A DNA stretch of 64,000 nt from an uncultured Ruminococcus sp. (lineage in GTDB: Bacteria > Bacillota > Clostridia > Oscillospirales > Acutalibacteraceae): positions 1-64,000 of the forward strand of contig CACYWT010000001.1 in the NCBI GenBank assembly GCA_902778175.1, given 5' to 3'. The position numbers and the translations under genes are program-made. The first letter of the stretch is position 1; every line of letters begins with the position of its first letter. This document shows, piece by piece, positions 57,690 to 64,000 of the stretch. The notes below the pieces were generated by a model. It saw only the letters and a program-made list of their open reading frames with translations. It did no database searches and was not told the origin of the DNA.

Positions 57690-58127
57690 CTGAAAAAAGT
57701 AGAAATATTTACAGACGGAGCCTGCAGCGGCAATCCCGGAGCAGGCGGCTGGGGTACAATACTGCGCTATGGCGAGCACGAAAAAGAGCTATCCGGCGGA
57801 GCGGCGCAAACCACTAATAACCGTATGGAGCTAACTGCAGTAATTGAAGGACTTAAAGCCTTGAAGGAGCCTTGCGAAGTTGTACTCACAACAGATTCAA
57901 GATATGTATGCGATGCCGTTATAAAGGGCTGGGCAAGGAGCTGGAAACGGAATAACTGGGTCAAATCCGACAAAACAAAAGCAAAAAATCCCGAATTATG
58001 GGACGAACTTCTTTCTCTGCTGGACAAGCATAAAGTAAAATTTGTCTGGGTACGCGGGCATAACGGTCATCCTGAAAACGAAAGATGTGATGAGCTTGCA
58101 GTTGAGCAGTCCAAGCTATATAAATAA
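57690..58127 (+). CDS. rnhA: Ribonuclease HI with CTG start codon
   Basis: A 145-residue RNase HI that removes RNA from RNA-DNA hybrids. The catalytic residues are all visible: Asp in [11 protein letters not shown], Glu in NRMEL, Asp in TTDSRYV and the last Asp in ENERCDELA. The conserved frame runs upstream to a CTG at 57690, preceded by AAGGAG and a 9-base spacer. An in-frame TGA lies two codons before it and no ATG, GTG or TTG occurs in the stretch before the first catalytic Asp, so CTG is the only fitting start. A downstream ATG would delete the first catalytic Asp. Confidence 0.93.
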   Translation: MKKVEIFTDGACSGNPGAGGWGTILRYGEHEKELSGGAAQTTNNRMELTAVIEGLKALKEPCEVVLTTDSRYVCDAVIKGWARSWKRNNWVKSDKTKAKNPELWDELLSLLDKHKVKFVWVRGHNGHPENERCDELAVEQSKLYK

Positions 58128-58299
58128 AAAATCAAGCTATCCCCATATATATTTTGATTTTTTAAAATAAACACTCTGCTGTCAAGCTCAAACCCTTACA
58201 ATCAGTTTCGTCTTTCATTCGTATTACTTTCGGTCATCACTGACTATATATACCGTAAAAAGCTGCGGTTACACAATCATTATTATTTTTTCAGTTTTT

Positions 58300-58334
58300 A
58301 GTTTTCAGTATTCATTTATAGAAAACTGAAAACT
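58300..58334. repeat. AGTTTTCAGT inverted repeat
   Basis: AGTTTTCAGT (58300-58309) and ACTGAAAACT (58325-58334) form a perfect 10-bp stem with a 15-base loop, in an AT-rich region of related AAAACTTAA repeats (58335-58355). Its place after rnhA allows a terminator role, but no T-run follows. The rest of 58128-58363 shows nothing else. Confidence 0.5.
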
Positions 58335-58363
58335 TAAGACTTAAAACTTAAAAATGAATAATA

Positions 58364-58407
58364 CAAAGCGAAAACCCTGCCACTTTCGTGTCAGGATTTT
58401 CGCTTTG
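58364..58407 (-). terminator. Terminator of the tmRNA gene
   Basis: CAAAGCGAAAACCCTGCC (58364-58381) and GTCAGGATTTTCGCTTTG (58390-58407) pair as an 18-bp stem with one or two mismatches and an 8-base loop. It overlaps the last two bases of the mature tmRNA end. Confidence 0.7.
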
Positions 58408-58760
58408 GTGGAGGCGAGGGGAATCGAACCCCTGTCCGAAAAGTGCTTACCAAGGTTTTCTCCGAGCGCAGAATGCATTTTAGGATTCCCCCGTCATATC
58501 GCCTGCAAACGGGCTATATGATTCGGTAGACTCTGGATCATGACGAAGGACGAGCCGAGCCTTCGTTCACATTCACCACTGATCGACGCCCGAAACCGGC
58601 CGTGGTACTCCGGAAACGAACGCTTGCCTAATTAAGCGGCAAGGGGTACAAACTTTTTGTTGTCGTTTGATTTTTAAGATTTACGGATTTTAAGGTGGTT
58701 CCGCAATGCCACCGCTCGCTTACCAGGGCTTACTCTCCCCGTCGAGACCATTACGCCCCC
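58406..58760 (-). ncRNA. ssrA: Transfer-messenger RNA (tmRNA)
   Basis: A 355-nt tmRNA that rescues stalled ribosomes. The 5' GGGGGCG and 3' CGCCTCC, with encoded CCA, form the tRNA-like acceptor stem. The 3' part has GGGGTTCGATTCCCC, the T-arm. The tag frame lies at 58632-58670; read on the minus strand it ends in codons for SNDNKKFVPLAA and a TAA stop. The Leu-Ala-Ala end is the usual degradation signal. The partner gene smpB lies just upstream. The resume codon is read as TCA, which is my inference from the frame. Confidence 0.95.
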
Positions 58761-58790
58761 ATATAAAATCTCCGGAAAAGCCGGAAATAT

Positions 58791-58890
58791 AATGCAACAC
58801 CGCATAAAAACCGCCTGACAGCCCGATCCGCATATGTACCGCCCAAAAGCAGCACATATGCGGCACTTTTTTATGCGGCATTGCTCTAAG
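58791..58890. repeat. Diverged MITE-like element, copy 4, overlapping the smpB stop
   Basis: The ends ATGCAACACCGCATAAAAAC and (complement) TTAGAGCAATGCCGCATAAA are related to the other copies. An inner palindrome CATATGTACCGC / GCAGCACATATG is about 12 bases each. The smpB TAG stop (58886-58888) falls in the terminal TTAG. It sits just upstream of the tmRNA gene, so it might also act as part of the smpB terminator or the ssrA promoter. Confidence 0.5.
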
Positions 58891-59356
58891 TTCTGTTTTT
58901 TTCTTTGATCGCTCTTTCAATATCACGTCTGGCACTTTTTTCTGCCATATCGTTTCGCTTATCATAGAGCTTTTTACCCTTGCAAAGTCCGAGTTTGAGC
59001 TTTACACGGGATCCTTTGAAGTATAACGACAAAGGGATAAGCGAATATCCTTCCTGACGTACAGTACCGAATAAACGCATTATCTCACGTTTATGCATCA
59101 GCAGACGACGTACCCGCATAGGATCACGGTTAAAGATATTCCCCTGTTCATAAGGGCTTATATGCATTCCCTTTACCCACAATTCCCCGTCTTCGATCGT
59201 ACACCATGCATCTTTGAGATTGACTCTTCCCTGCCTCAGAGATTTTACCTCTGTTCCGCAAAGCTCGATCCCTGTTTCATAGCTTTCAATGACGAAATAA
59301 TCGTGAGTTGCTTTTTTATTTTGTGCGATAACAGCACCGTCTTTGCTTTTCGCCAT
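58886..59356 (-). CDS. smpB: SsrA-binding protein SmpB
   Basis: A 156-residue RNA-binding protein that brings tmRNA to stalled ribosomes. The N-terminal [20 protein letters not shown]-like stretch, the [19 protein letters not shown] motif and the [24 protein letters not shown] stretch are typical. A basic tail follows. The tmRNA gene lies 125 bases downstream on the same strand, as in many Firmicutes. It follows recR by 14 bases. Confidence 0.97.
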   Translation of the reverse strand: MAKSKDGAVIAQNKKATHDYFVIESYETGIELCGTEVKSLRQGRVNLKDAWCTIEDGELWVKGMHISPYEQGNIFNRDPMRVRRLLMHKREIMRLFGTVRQEGYSLIPLSLYFKGSRVKLKLGLCKGKKLYDKRNDMAEKSARRDIERAIKEKNRT

Positions 59357-59370
59357 TGCGCTAAACCTCC

Positions 59371-59973
59371 TTACAGTTCTATTCTGCCGTCAAGGGATCT
59401 TGACAAAGTCACTTCATCTGCATACTGAAGATCAGCGCCTACAGGAATACCGTATGCAAGCCTTGTCACTTTAATACCGAGAGGCTTTATCAGCTTGCTG
59501 AGATACATTGCTGTAGCTTCACCCTCAACAGTACCGTCCAACGCCATGATGACTTCTTTTACTTCATCATTATTGAGTCTCGCTAAAAGCTCTTTGATAT
59601 GAAGCATATCAGGAGTGCATCCGTTCATAGGTGATAACAGTCCGTGCAGAACATGATAGGTAGCATTGAACTCACGGGTTTTTTCAAAGGCAACAACATC
59701 TCTTGTATCATGTACAACACAGATAATTGATTTGTCGCGTCTTTCATCTTCACAGATGGAGCAGATCTCGTTATCGGTAAGGTTACAGCAGATCTTGCAG
59801 TAATGAATCTTTTTATGAGCCTCAAGTATAGCGTCTGCAAATTTTTCCGCTTCGCTTTCCTTCATAGAGAGAACATAATATGCAAGTCTTGCGGCGGTCT
59901 TATGACCTATTCCGGGAAGTCTTTCAAACTGTTCGATCAGCCTCTCGAGCGATGCAACGCTGTATTGAGCCAT
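59371..59973 (-). CDS. recR: Recombination protein RecR
   Basis: A 200-residue protein that helps RecO load RecA at gaps. It has the HhH region [19 protein letters not shown], a zinc finger [16 protein letters not shown] and a Toprim domain with [15 protein letters not shown]. It lies in the usual dnaX-ybaB-recR order with a 2-base gap to ybaB. Confidence 0.97.
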   Translation of the reverse strand: MAQYSVASLERLIEQFERLPGIGHKTAARLAYYVLSMKESEAEKFADAILEAHKKIHYCKICCNLTDNEICSICEDERRDKSIICVVHDTRDVVAFEKTREFNATYHVLHGLLSPMNGCTPDMLHIKELLARLNNDEVKEVIMALDGTVEGEATAMYLSKLIKPLGIKVTRLAYGIPVGADLQYADEVTLSRSLDGRIEL

Positions 59974-59975
59974 GA

Positions 59976-60329
59976 TCAGAATAATCCGGGAACATTAAGT
60001 CCGCCTGAGATCTTATCCATAGTTTCGGATTTTTCATCTCTTGCCTGACGGATAGCCTCATTAACAGCAGCGATAACAAGCTCTGAAAGTGTTTCTATAT
60101 CTTCGGGATCAACAACATCCTTGCTGATCTCAAGTGACTGCAGTTCAAGGCTGCCCTTTACAGTAGCTTTTACTACTCCGCCGCCGGCAGCTGCCGAATA
60201 TTCCTTTTCATCAAGCTCCTTGCTTGCTGCGTCCATTTCCTCCTGCATCTTCTGAGCCTGACGTGCGAGCTGCTGGATATTAGTGTTTCCGCCGCCATTG
60301 CTGTATCCTTTGGGTAATCTTGCTTTCAT
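59976..60329 (-). CDS. YbaB/EbfC-family nucleoid-associated protein
   Basis: A 117-residue DNA-binding protein of the YbaB/EbfC family. The helical N-terminal region IQQLARQAQKMQEEMDAASKEL and the core GGGVVKATVKGSLELQSLEI are characteristic. It forms dimers that coat DNA. GGAGG precedes the ATG. Its place between dnaX and recR is the normal one. Confidence 0.95.
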   Translation of the reverse strand: MKARLPKGYSNGGGNTNIQQLARQAQKMQEEMDAASKELDEKEYSAAAGGGVVKATVKGSLELQSLEISKDVVDPEDIETLSELVIAAVNEAIRQARDEKSETMDKISGGLNVPGLF

Positions 60330-60381
60330 TTTATTTTCCTCCAGTTTTAATTGTTTCGGCTGTTGATCAATTCAACCGCCC

Positions 60382-61968
60382 TTATTTATTATCGTCAACA
60401 GGTATACCTGATGACTTAAAATCACTGATTAACTGCACAAGCGGATCGTCCTCTTTCACCTCATCGGGATATGAATATCTTCCGAGGCTGTACGATTTTC
60501 CTGTTACTGTGCGGATAGCGTCCTTCATCTGCGAACGAAGTCTGCTGTTGTTCCTGAGAATGTCAAAACATATCGTATTCTTTGAATCTACCAATACGAA
60601 TTTTCCTGAAATATATGCGGTGCTTCCGTCAAAGCTTGACGCCACAACATTTGAATATTTACGAATCTCTTCAATCACGTCGGGCCATTCCGTCATGGGG
60701 ACAGCGTCCTTTCTCAGCTTTTCCATTTCGTCATTGCTCGGACGCTTTGAAGGCGGCGCAGCAGAAACAAAAGATGATTTTTTCTTTGTATCCGGCGCTC
60801 TGTCCTTATCAGTATCGATCAGCGCGATCTCAAGCCGTTTCAGGCGTTTTTCAAGATCGGCAGGTATTTCCGCAGAAGTATTGATTACGGTCTTTCTGCA
60901 AAGCTTTACTGCAGTCATTTCCATTTCAATTCTTCTGTTTGCGCCTCTTAACATTCTTTCGTGCGCATTATGAAGAATATCAATTGCATCTATAATATCA
61001 TTGAGAGGTATTTTCATTGCCTGATCTGAGGATCTGTTATATTCATCATCAGACATCACGATAATATCTCTTGGACGCTTTACGGTTTTGATCAGCATAA
61101 GCTCTCTGAAATGAGAAGTAAGCTCTTCACAAAGCCTTGCCATATCCTTTGAATCACGGTACAGTCCGTCGATTATCTCAATAGCGCCGGCACTGTCCTT
61201 ATCCATTACCATCTGCGTGAATTTTAGCAAATGGCTTTTATCGGCAAGACCGGCAGTCGTCCTGACGATCTCCTCTGTGATATGATCGCCCTTGCCCATG
61301 CATTGATCAAGCAGTGATAAGGCATCTCTCATTGCACCGTCGGCTATTCCTGCAATAAGCAAAGCAGCGTTATTATCTATCTCCACTCCCTCGCACTGAC
61401 AGACAAAGCTGAGTCTTTCGGCTATTGCTTCAGGTGTGATCCTGTGGAAATCAAATCGCTGACATCTGGAAAGGATCGTTGCAGGAAGCTTATGTACCTC
61501 GGTCGTAGCAAGAATGAACAGAACGTGTTCAGGCGGTTCTTCGAGCGTTTTAAGCAAAGCATTGAATGCTCCTATTGAAAGCATATGCACTTCGTCGATA
61601 ATATATACTCTGTACTTTGCCTCCGCAGGAGTAAACGCTGCTTCCTCACGAAGATTACGGATATCGTCCACTCCGTTATTGCTTGCAGCATCTATTTCTG
61701 CGACATCAAGGATCGTGCCGTCATCTATACCGCGGCATATTGCACATTCTCCGCACGGATCTCCGTCATGAGGATCCAGGCAGTTCACAGCTTTTGCAAG
61801 TATTTTGGAGCAGGTAGTTTTTCCTGTTCCTCTTGAGCCTGTAAACAAATAAGCATGGGCTAATCTGTTGTTTTTCAGTTCATTGCGGAGTGTTTCCGTG
61901 ACCTGCGGCTGACCAATAACATCCGCAAAGAATTTCGGACGATATTTTCTGTATAATACACGGTACAG
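60382..61968 (-). CDS. dnaX: DNA polymerase III subunit gamma/tau, probable CTG start
   Basis: A protein of about 528 residues, the clamp-loader ATPase. The N-terminal LYRKYRPKFFADVIGQ, Walker A GSRGTGKTT, the C4 zinc site from CLDPHDGDPCGECAIC and the DEVHML Walker B are present. The C-terminal half is variable. I favour the CTG at 61968: it gives the family-standard YRVLYRKYRP start and has AGGGGG about 8 bases upstream. A TTG at 61995 would sit in the U-run of the SRP RNA terminator, and a GTG at 61977 touches the ribosome site. The coding region itself is certain; the start is inferred. Confidence 0.95.
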   Translation of the reverse strand: MYRVLYRKYRPKFFADVIGQPQVTETLRNELKNNRLAHAYLFTGSRGTGKTTCSKILAKAVNCLDPHDGDPCGECAICRGIDDGTILDVAEIDAASNNGVDDIRNLREEAAFTPAEAKYRVYIIDEVHMLSIGAFNALLKTLEEPPEHVLFILATTEVHKLPATILSRCQRFDFHRITPEAIAERLSFVCQCEGVEIDNNAALLIAGIADGAMRDALSLLDQCMGKGDHITEEIVRTTAGLADKSHLLKFTQMVMDKDSAGAIEIIDGLYRDSKDMARLCEELTSHFRELMLIKTVKRPRDIIVMSDDEYNRSSDQAMKIPLNDIIDAIDILHNAHERMLRGANRRIEMEMTAVKLCRKTVINTSAEIPADLEKRLKRLEIALIDTDKDRAPDTKKKSSFVSAAPPSKRPSNDEMEKLRKDAVPMTEWPDVIEEIRKYSNVVASSFDGSTAYISGKFVLVDSKNTICFDILRNNSRLRSQMKDAIRTVTGKSYSLGRYSYPDEVKEDDPLVQLISDFKSSGIPVDDNK

Positions 61969-61993
61969 CTTAGTCACCCCCTGATCATTACAC

Positions 61994-62022
61994 AAAAAAA
62001 CAAGACAGACCGCATCAGCGGT
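61994..62022 (-). terminator. Likely terminator of SRP RNA
   Basis: On the minus strand, ACCGC TGAT GCGGT (62009-62022) is followed after eight bases by a run of seven T. It ends the SRP RNA before dnaX, though readthrough may supply dnaX. Confidence 0.55.
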
Positions 62023-62023
62023 G

Positions 62024-62162
62024 CCATACTCTCAGAGATACGGACGAGCAGACTCACTGTATCGCACAAAGCTGCAAGCTTAATGCTGCTCGGTTCCCCG
62101 CCTGACATGGTTCGCTGCGCTCTATCGTACAGCGCCTGCCCGTCCGTATCTCTGAAGGTATG
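62024..62162 (-). ncRNA. ffs: Signal recognition particle RNA (bacterial small type)
   Basis: About 139 nt. On the minus strand the conserved Ffh-binding core reads ACCATGTCAGGCGG, then GGAACCGAGCAGCATTAAG. The long stem CAGAGATACGGACGGGCAG pairs with CTGCTCGTCCGTATCTCTG. The apical loop is a GGGGAACC-like variant, not the common GGAA/GUGA form. Its site just upstream of dnaX is standard in Firmicutes. Exact ends are estimated from the stem. Confidence 0.92.
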
Positions 62163-62203
62163 TTACTGTCTTGTTTACGATGCCGCAATTCGGCAACAAT
62201 GAC

Positions 62204-62232
62204 ATTATACTATATCCTTAAAAAAAAATCAA
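62204..62232 (-). promoter_or_regulatory. SRP RNA promoter
   Basis: On the minus strand, -35 TTGATT (62227-62232), 17-base spacer, -10 TATAAT (62204-62209), about 40 bases before the SRP RNA stem. Confidence 0.82.
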
Positions 62233-62312
62233 TAACTTTTTTTAAAATATTATAATGCTTTTGATAAAGATACAGAATGATCCGGATAACCTGCAGTTTT
62301 ATAAAAGCGCAT

Positions 62313-62339
62313 AAAAAAAGGGATGCTCATAGCACCCCC
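62313..62339 (-). terminator. Terminator after folT
   Basis: On the minus strand, GGGGTGCT ATG AGCATCCC forms a GC-rich stem followed by seven T, starting 6 bases after the folT stop. Confidence 0.87.
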
Positions 62340-62344
62340 GTTTT

Positions 62345-62893
62345 TTATTCAATTACTTTTGCTGATCTGAGCTTTTCGAGAAGTTTAAGCATAGGCGGAA
62401 TAACTATCATTTCAATTGCCGTCATTATCAATATCTGAGGAATACGCAAATAAATATTTGTAAGGTAATCCATTCCATAGAGCATATTAAGCCATATCGG
62501 TGTAACAAATGTACTTACAACAAGCTGAGCAAATGCAACTCCGAGAATTATACGCGGCATTGTTCTTTTATTATGCAGAAGAAGTCCGAAAATGATGCCG
62601 ACAGCAATTTCGGAGAAGGTTATCGGCAGAAACAACATTCCGCCGCCCGAATTGAACACATAACCAAGAATATCGGCAAGCCCTGCCACTGTTCCTGCTC
62701 CTGCAGGTCCGTAAAGATATGCAGCTATTACTATAGGAATAAACGTAAGTGTAATCTTGATACTGCTTGAAGGACGAATAGTTAGGAACATTGCTATAAC
62801 TATGCACAATGCTGTGAGTATTCCCATTACTGCCAGATCAGTCGTTGATTTTCTGACATTGAATTTTTTTCTTTTCTCAGGATTATTATCCAT
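62345..62893 (-). CDS. folT: Folate-family ECF transporter S component
   Basis: A 182-residue membrane protein with about six helices. The N-terminal KSTTDLAVMGILTALCIVIA and the L1-loop stretch ITLTFIPIVIAAYLYGP match FolT-type S components. It should bind folate and use a shared ECF ATPase/T module encoded elsewhere. I chose the ATG at 62893, with AGGAGG upstream. The THF riboswitch directly upstream supports folate as substrate. Confidence 0.92.
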   Translation of the reverse strand: MDNNPEKRKKFNVRKSTTDLAVMGILTALCIVIAMFLTIRPSSSIKITLTFIPIVIAAYLYGPAGAGTVAGLADILGYVFNSGGGMLFLPITFSEIAVGIIFGLLLHNKRTMPRIILGVAFAQLVVSTFVTPIWLNMLYGMDYLTNIYLRIPQILIMTAIEMIVIPPMLKLLEKLRSAKVIE

Positions 62894-62962
62894 AAAAAAA
62901 CCTCCTTTATTATAACAGATTCGCGCTGTCAATAATAAGGAGATCAATCAGCTTAATATTTT

Positions 62963-63060
62963 TGCAGCGGGATGCAATATATGTACCGCAAGAAGACCTT
63001 TTCGTTTATGTGACAACTCCCCGTTCACACAACACTTAACGCACATATATTTACTCTGTC
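62963..63060 (-). promoter_or_regulatory. Tetrahydrofolate (THF) riboswitch
   Basis: On the minus strand GAGTAAATATATGTGCGTTAAGTG, then GTGTGAACGGG, GTCACATAAACGAA and GCATCCCGCTG appear in the order of the folT-type THF riboswitch. Known members repress folT or folE when THF is high. It ends about 70 bases before the folT ATG. Confidence 0.93.
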
Positions 63061-63066
63061 CTATAT

Positions 63067-63095
63067 AATATATACTTATCTGTCAGATTTGTCAA
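63067..63095 (-). promoter_or_regulatory. Promoter of the THF riboswitch and folT
   Basis: On the minus strand, -35 TTGACA (63090-63095), 17-base spacer, -10 TATATT (63067-63072), just upstream of the aptamer. Confidence 0.87.
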
Positions 63096-63105
63096 TACAA
63101 ATAAT

Positions 63106-63142
63106 AAAAAAAGCAAGCGGAACATTAATGAACCGCCTGCTT
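63106..63142 (-). terminator. Terminator of tsf
   Basis: On the minus strand, AAGCAGGCGG pairs with CCGCTTGCTT across a 12-base loop and is followed by a T-run, 14 bases after the tsf stop. Confidence 0.85.
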
Positions 63143-63155
63143 ATATTTTTATTAA

Positions 63156-64000
63156 TTATTTTACCATGCTTGCAACTTCTGCTGCGAAGTCATCAGAACG
63201 CTTCTCAAGACCCTCGCCCTTTTCAAAACGAACGAACTGTGCGATCTCAACCTTGCCGCCGAGCTTCTTAGCTGTCTGCTTTGTATACTCTTCAACGCTG
63301 ATCTTGTTTTCTTTGATGAATGCCTGATTCAGCAGGCAGTTCTCCTCATAATATTTGCCGACCTTACCCATAACGATCTTCTCGATAACCTGATCGGGCT
63401 TATTTGCCATTTTAGGATCCTGCTTCATCTGAGCCATCATGATCTCTTTCTCGTGGTCAAGAACCTCAGCAGGAACATCTTCCTTTCTGAGATAGGAAGG
63501 ATTAACTGCTGCTACCTGCATAGCAACGTCCTTTGCATATTCTGCAAAGCCGTCCTTATCAGCAGCGTCTGTATCAAACTTAACAAGAACTGCGATCTTG
63601 CCGCCTGCGTGGATATAAGCAGATACACTGCCGTCAAAAAGCTGGAAACGACGGATAACGATATTCTCACCGATCGTCTGGATCTTCTCCTGAAGAAGAT
63701 CTGCAACTGTCATTTCTGTACCTGCAGCTGTCTTGGTAAGAAGATCTGCTACATCATCAGGATCATTATCCATTACTGTCTGTGCAACTGTCTTTACGAA
63801 TGCCTGGAATTCTGCATTCTTTGCAACGAAGTCAGTTTCAGCGTTTACTTCAAGAGCAACGCCCTTTGTGCCGTCCTCGTTTGTGCAGGCAAAAGCAACA
63901 CCCTCAGCAGCGATTCTTGAAGCCTTCTTTGCAGCCTTTGCAAGACCCTGCTCTCTGAGTACGTCAATTGCCTTATCCATATCGCCGTCAGCCTCGGTAA
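63156..64000 (-). CDS. tsf: Elongation factor Ts, 3' part (cut by window edge)
   Basis: About 281 codons are present; the first 25 or so residues are beyond the window. The frame starts in TEADGDMDKAIDVLREQGLAKA and runs into the NEDGTKGVALEVNAETDFVAKN region, the core that contacts EF-Tu. The C-terminal half holds two-fold helical repeats ending in LEKRSDDFAAEVASMVK. It is the nucleotide exchange factor for EF-Tu. A terminator follows. The internal ATG at 63980 is not the start. Confidence 0.96.
   Translation of the reverse strand, partial: TEADGDMDKAIDVLREQGLAKAAKKASRIAAEGVAFACTNEDGTKGVALEVNAETDFVAKNAEFQAFVKTVAQTVMDNDPDDVADLLTKTAAGTEMTVADLLQEKIQTIGENIVIRRFQLFDGSVSAYIHAGGKIAVLVKFDTDAADKDGFAEYAKDVAMQVAAVNPSYLRKEDVPAEVLDHEKEIMMAQMKQDPKMANKPDQVIEKIVMGKVGKYYEENCLLNQAFIKENKISVEEYTKQTAKKLGGKVEIAQFVRFEKGEGLEKRSDDFAAEVASMVK

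Noticed and set aside
57825-58127. ATG at 57825 as the rnhA start
   Set aside because: It would remove the first catalytic Asp ([11 protein letters not shown]). The conserved frame continues upstream to the CTG at 57690 with a good ribosome site.
58720-58965. 81-codon minus-strand frame between smpB and tmRNA
   Set aside because: It spans the end of smpB, the repeat element and the 5' end of tmRNA, so it is a chance frame.

Overview
This window is chromosomal DNA from an AT-rich, low-GC Gram-positive bacterium. It most resembles a gut Clostridium-type Firmicute of the Ruminococcus/Oscillospiraceae group. Evidence for this is the set of Firmicute-style features: HisZ-dependent short HisG, CIRCE-controlled groESL, ECF transporters, B12 and THF riboswitches, BofA, RNase J, GdpP, and the tilS-hpt-ftsH order. 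No phage, plasmid, CRISPR array, tRNA or rRNA was seen. The genus is an inference from gene content.

Layout. 1-408: inverted-repeat (MITE-like) element at the window edge. 409-3575 (minus): Xer recombinase, rhodanese lipoprotein, ThpR and a MalY/PatB-type C-S lyase. 3734-7019 (plus): macrodomain-HTH protein, vWA protein, PfkB kinase and a small winged-helix-like protein. 7055-13989 (minus): a promoter and cobalamin riboswitch drive a five-gene operon. It encodes a small HNHR-motif protein, a secreted transcobalamin-like protein (DUF4430 plus alpha/alpha-toroid domain), an anchored DUF4430 protein, EcfT, and one polypeptide fusing both ECF ATPases to an S component. 13998-16780: BofA, a CLC channel of the CLC-F look, and an ATP-grasp enzyme. 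16937-25081: complete arginine operon argGHCJBDF. 25383-26622 (plus): flavin reductase-like protein and a short-chain dehydrogenase. 26668-33159: histidine operon hisZGDCBAIE, lacking hisH and hisF. 33651-34031: XRE regulator. 34190-36234: groES-groEL with a perfect CIRCE. 36327-41720: zinc-ribbon membrane protein, ProC and a secreted GH24-type muramidase. 41945-44437: an uncharacterised cluster (DUF5685 protein, two proteins with Cys-cluster tails, one of them a J-protein, and a membrane protein). 44465-57286: uvrA, then the housekeeping run rnjA-gdpP-rplI-dnaB-tilS-hpt-ftsH. 57690-64000: rnhA (CTG start), tmRNA, smpB, recR, ybaB, dnaX, SRP RNA, THF riboswitch-folT, and the 3' part of tsf.

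The most interesting unit is the riboswitch-controlled cobalamin capture and import operon. Its two extracytoplasmic proteins share domain types with animal intrinsic factor/transcobalamin and sit beside a complete ECF importer. A second thread is a family of small inverted-repeat elements with ends like TTAAGGCAATACCGCACA. These recur at about 1-293, 15643-15746, 53231-53308 and 58791-58890, and twice overlap the stop codon of a housekeeping gene. Several genes appear to use TTG, GTG or even CTG starts (rnhA, probably dnaX), which standard gene callers would misplace.
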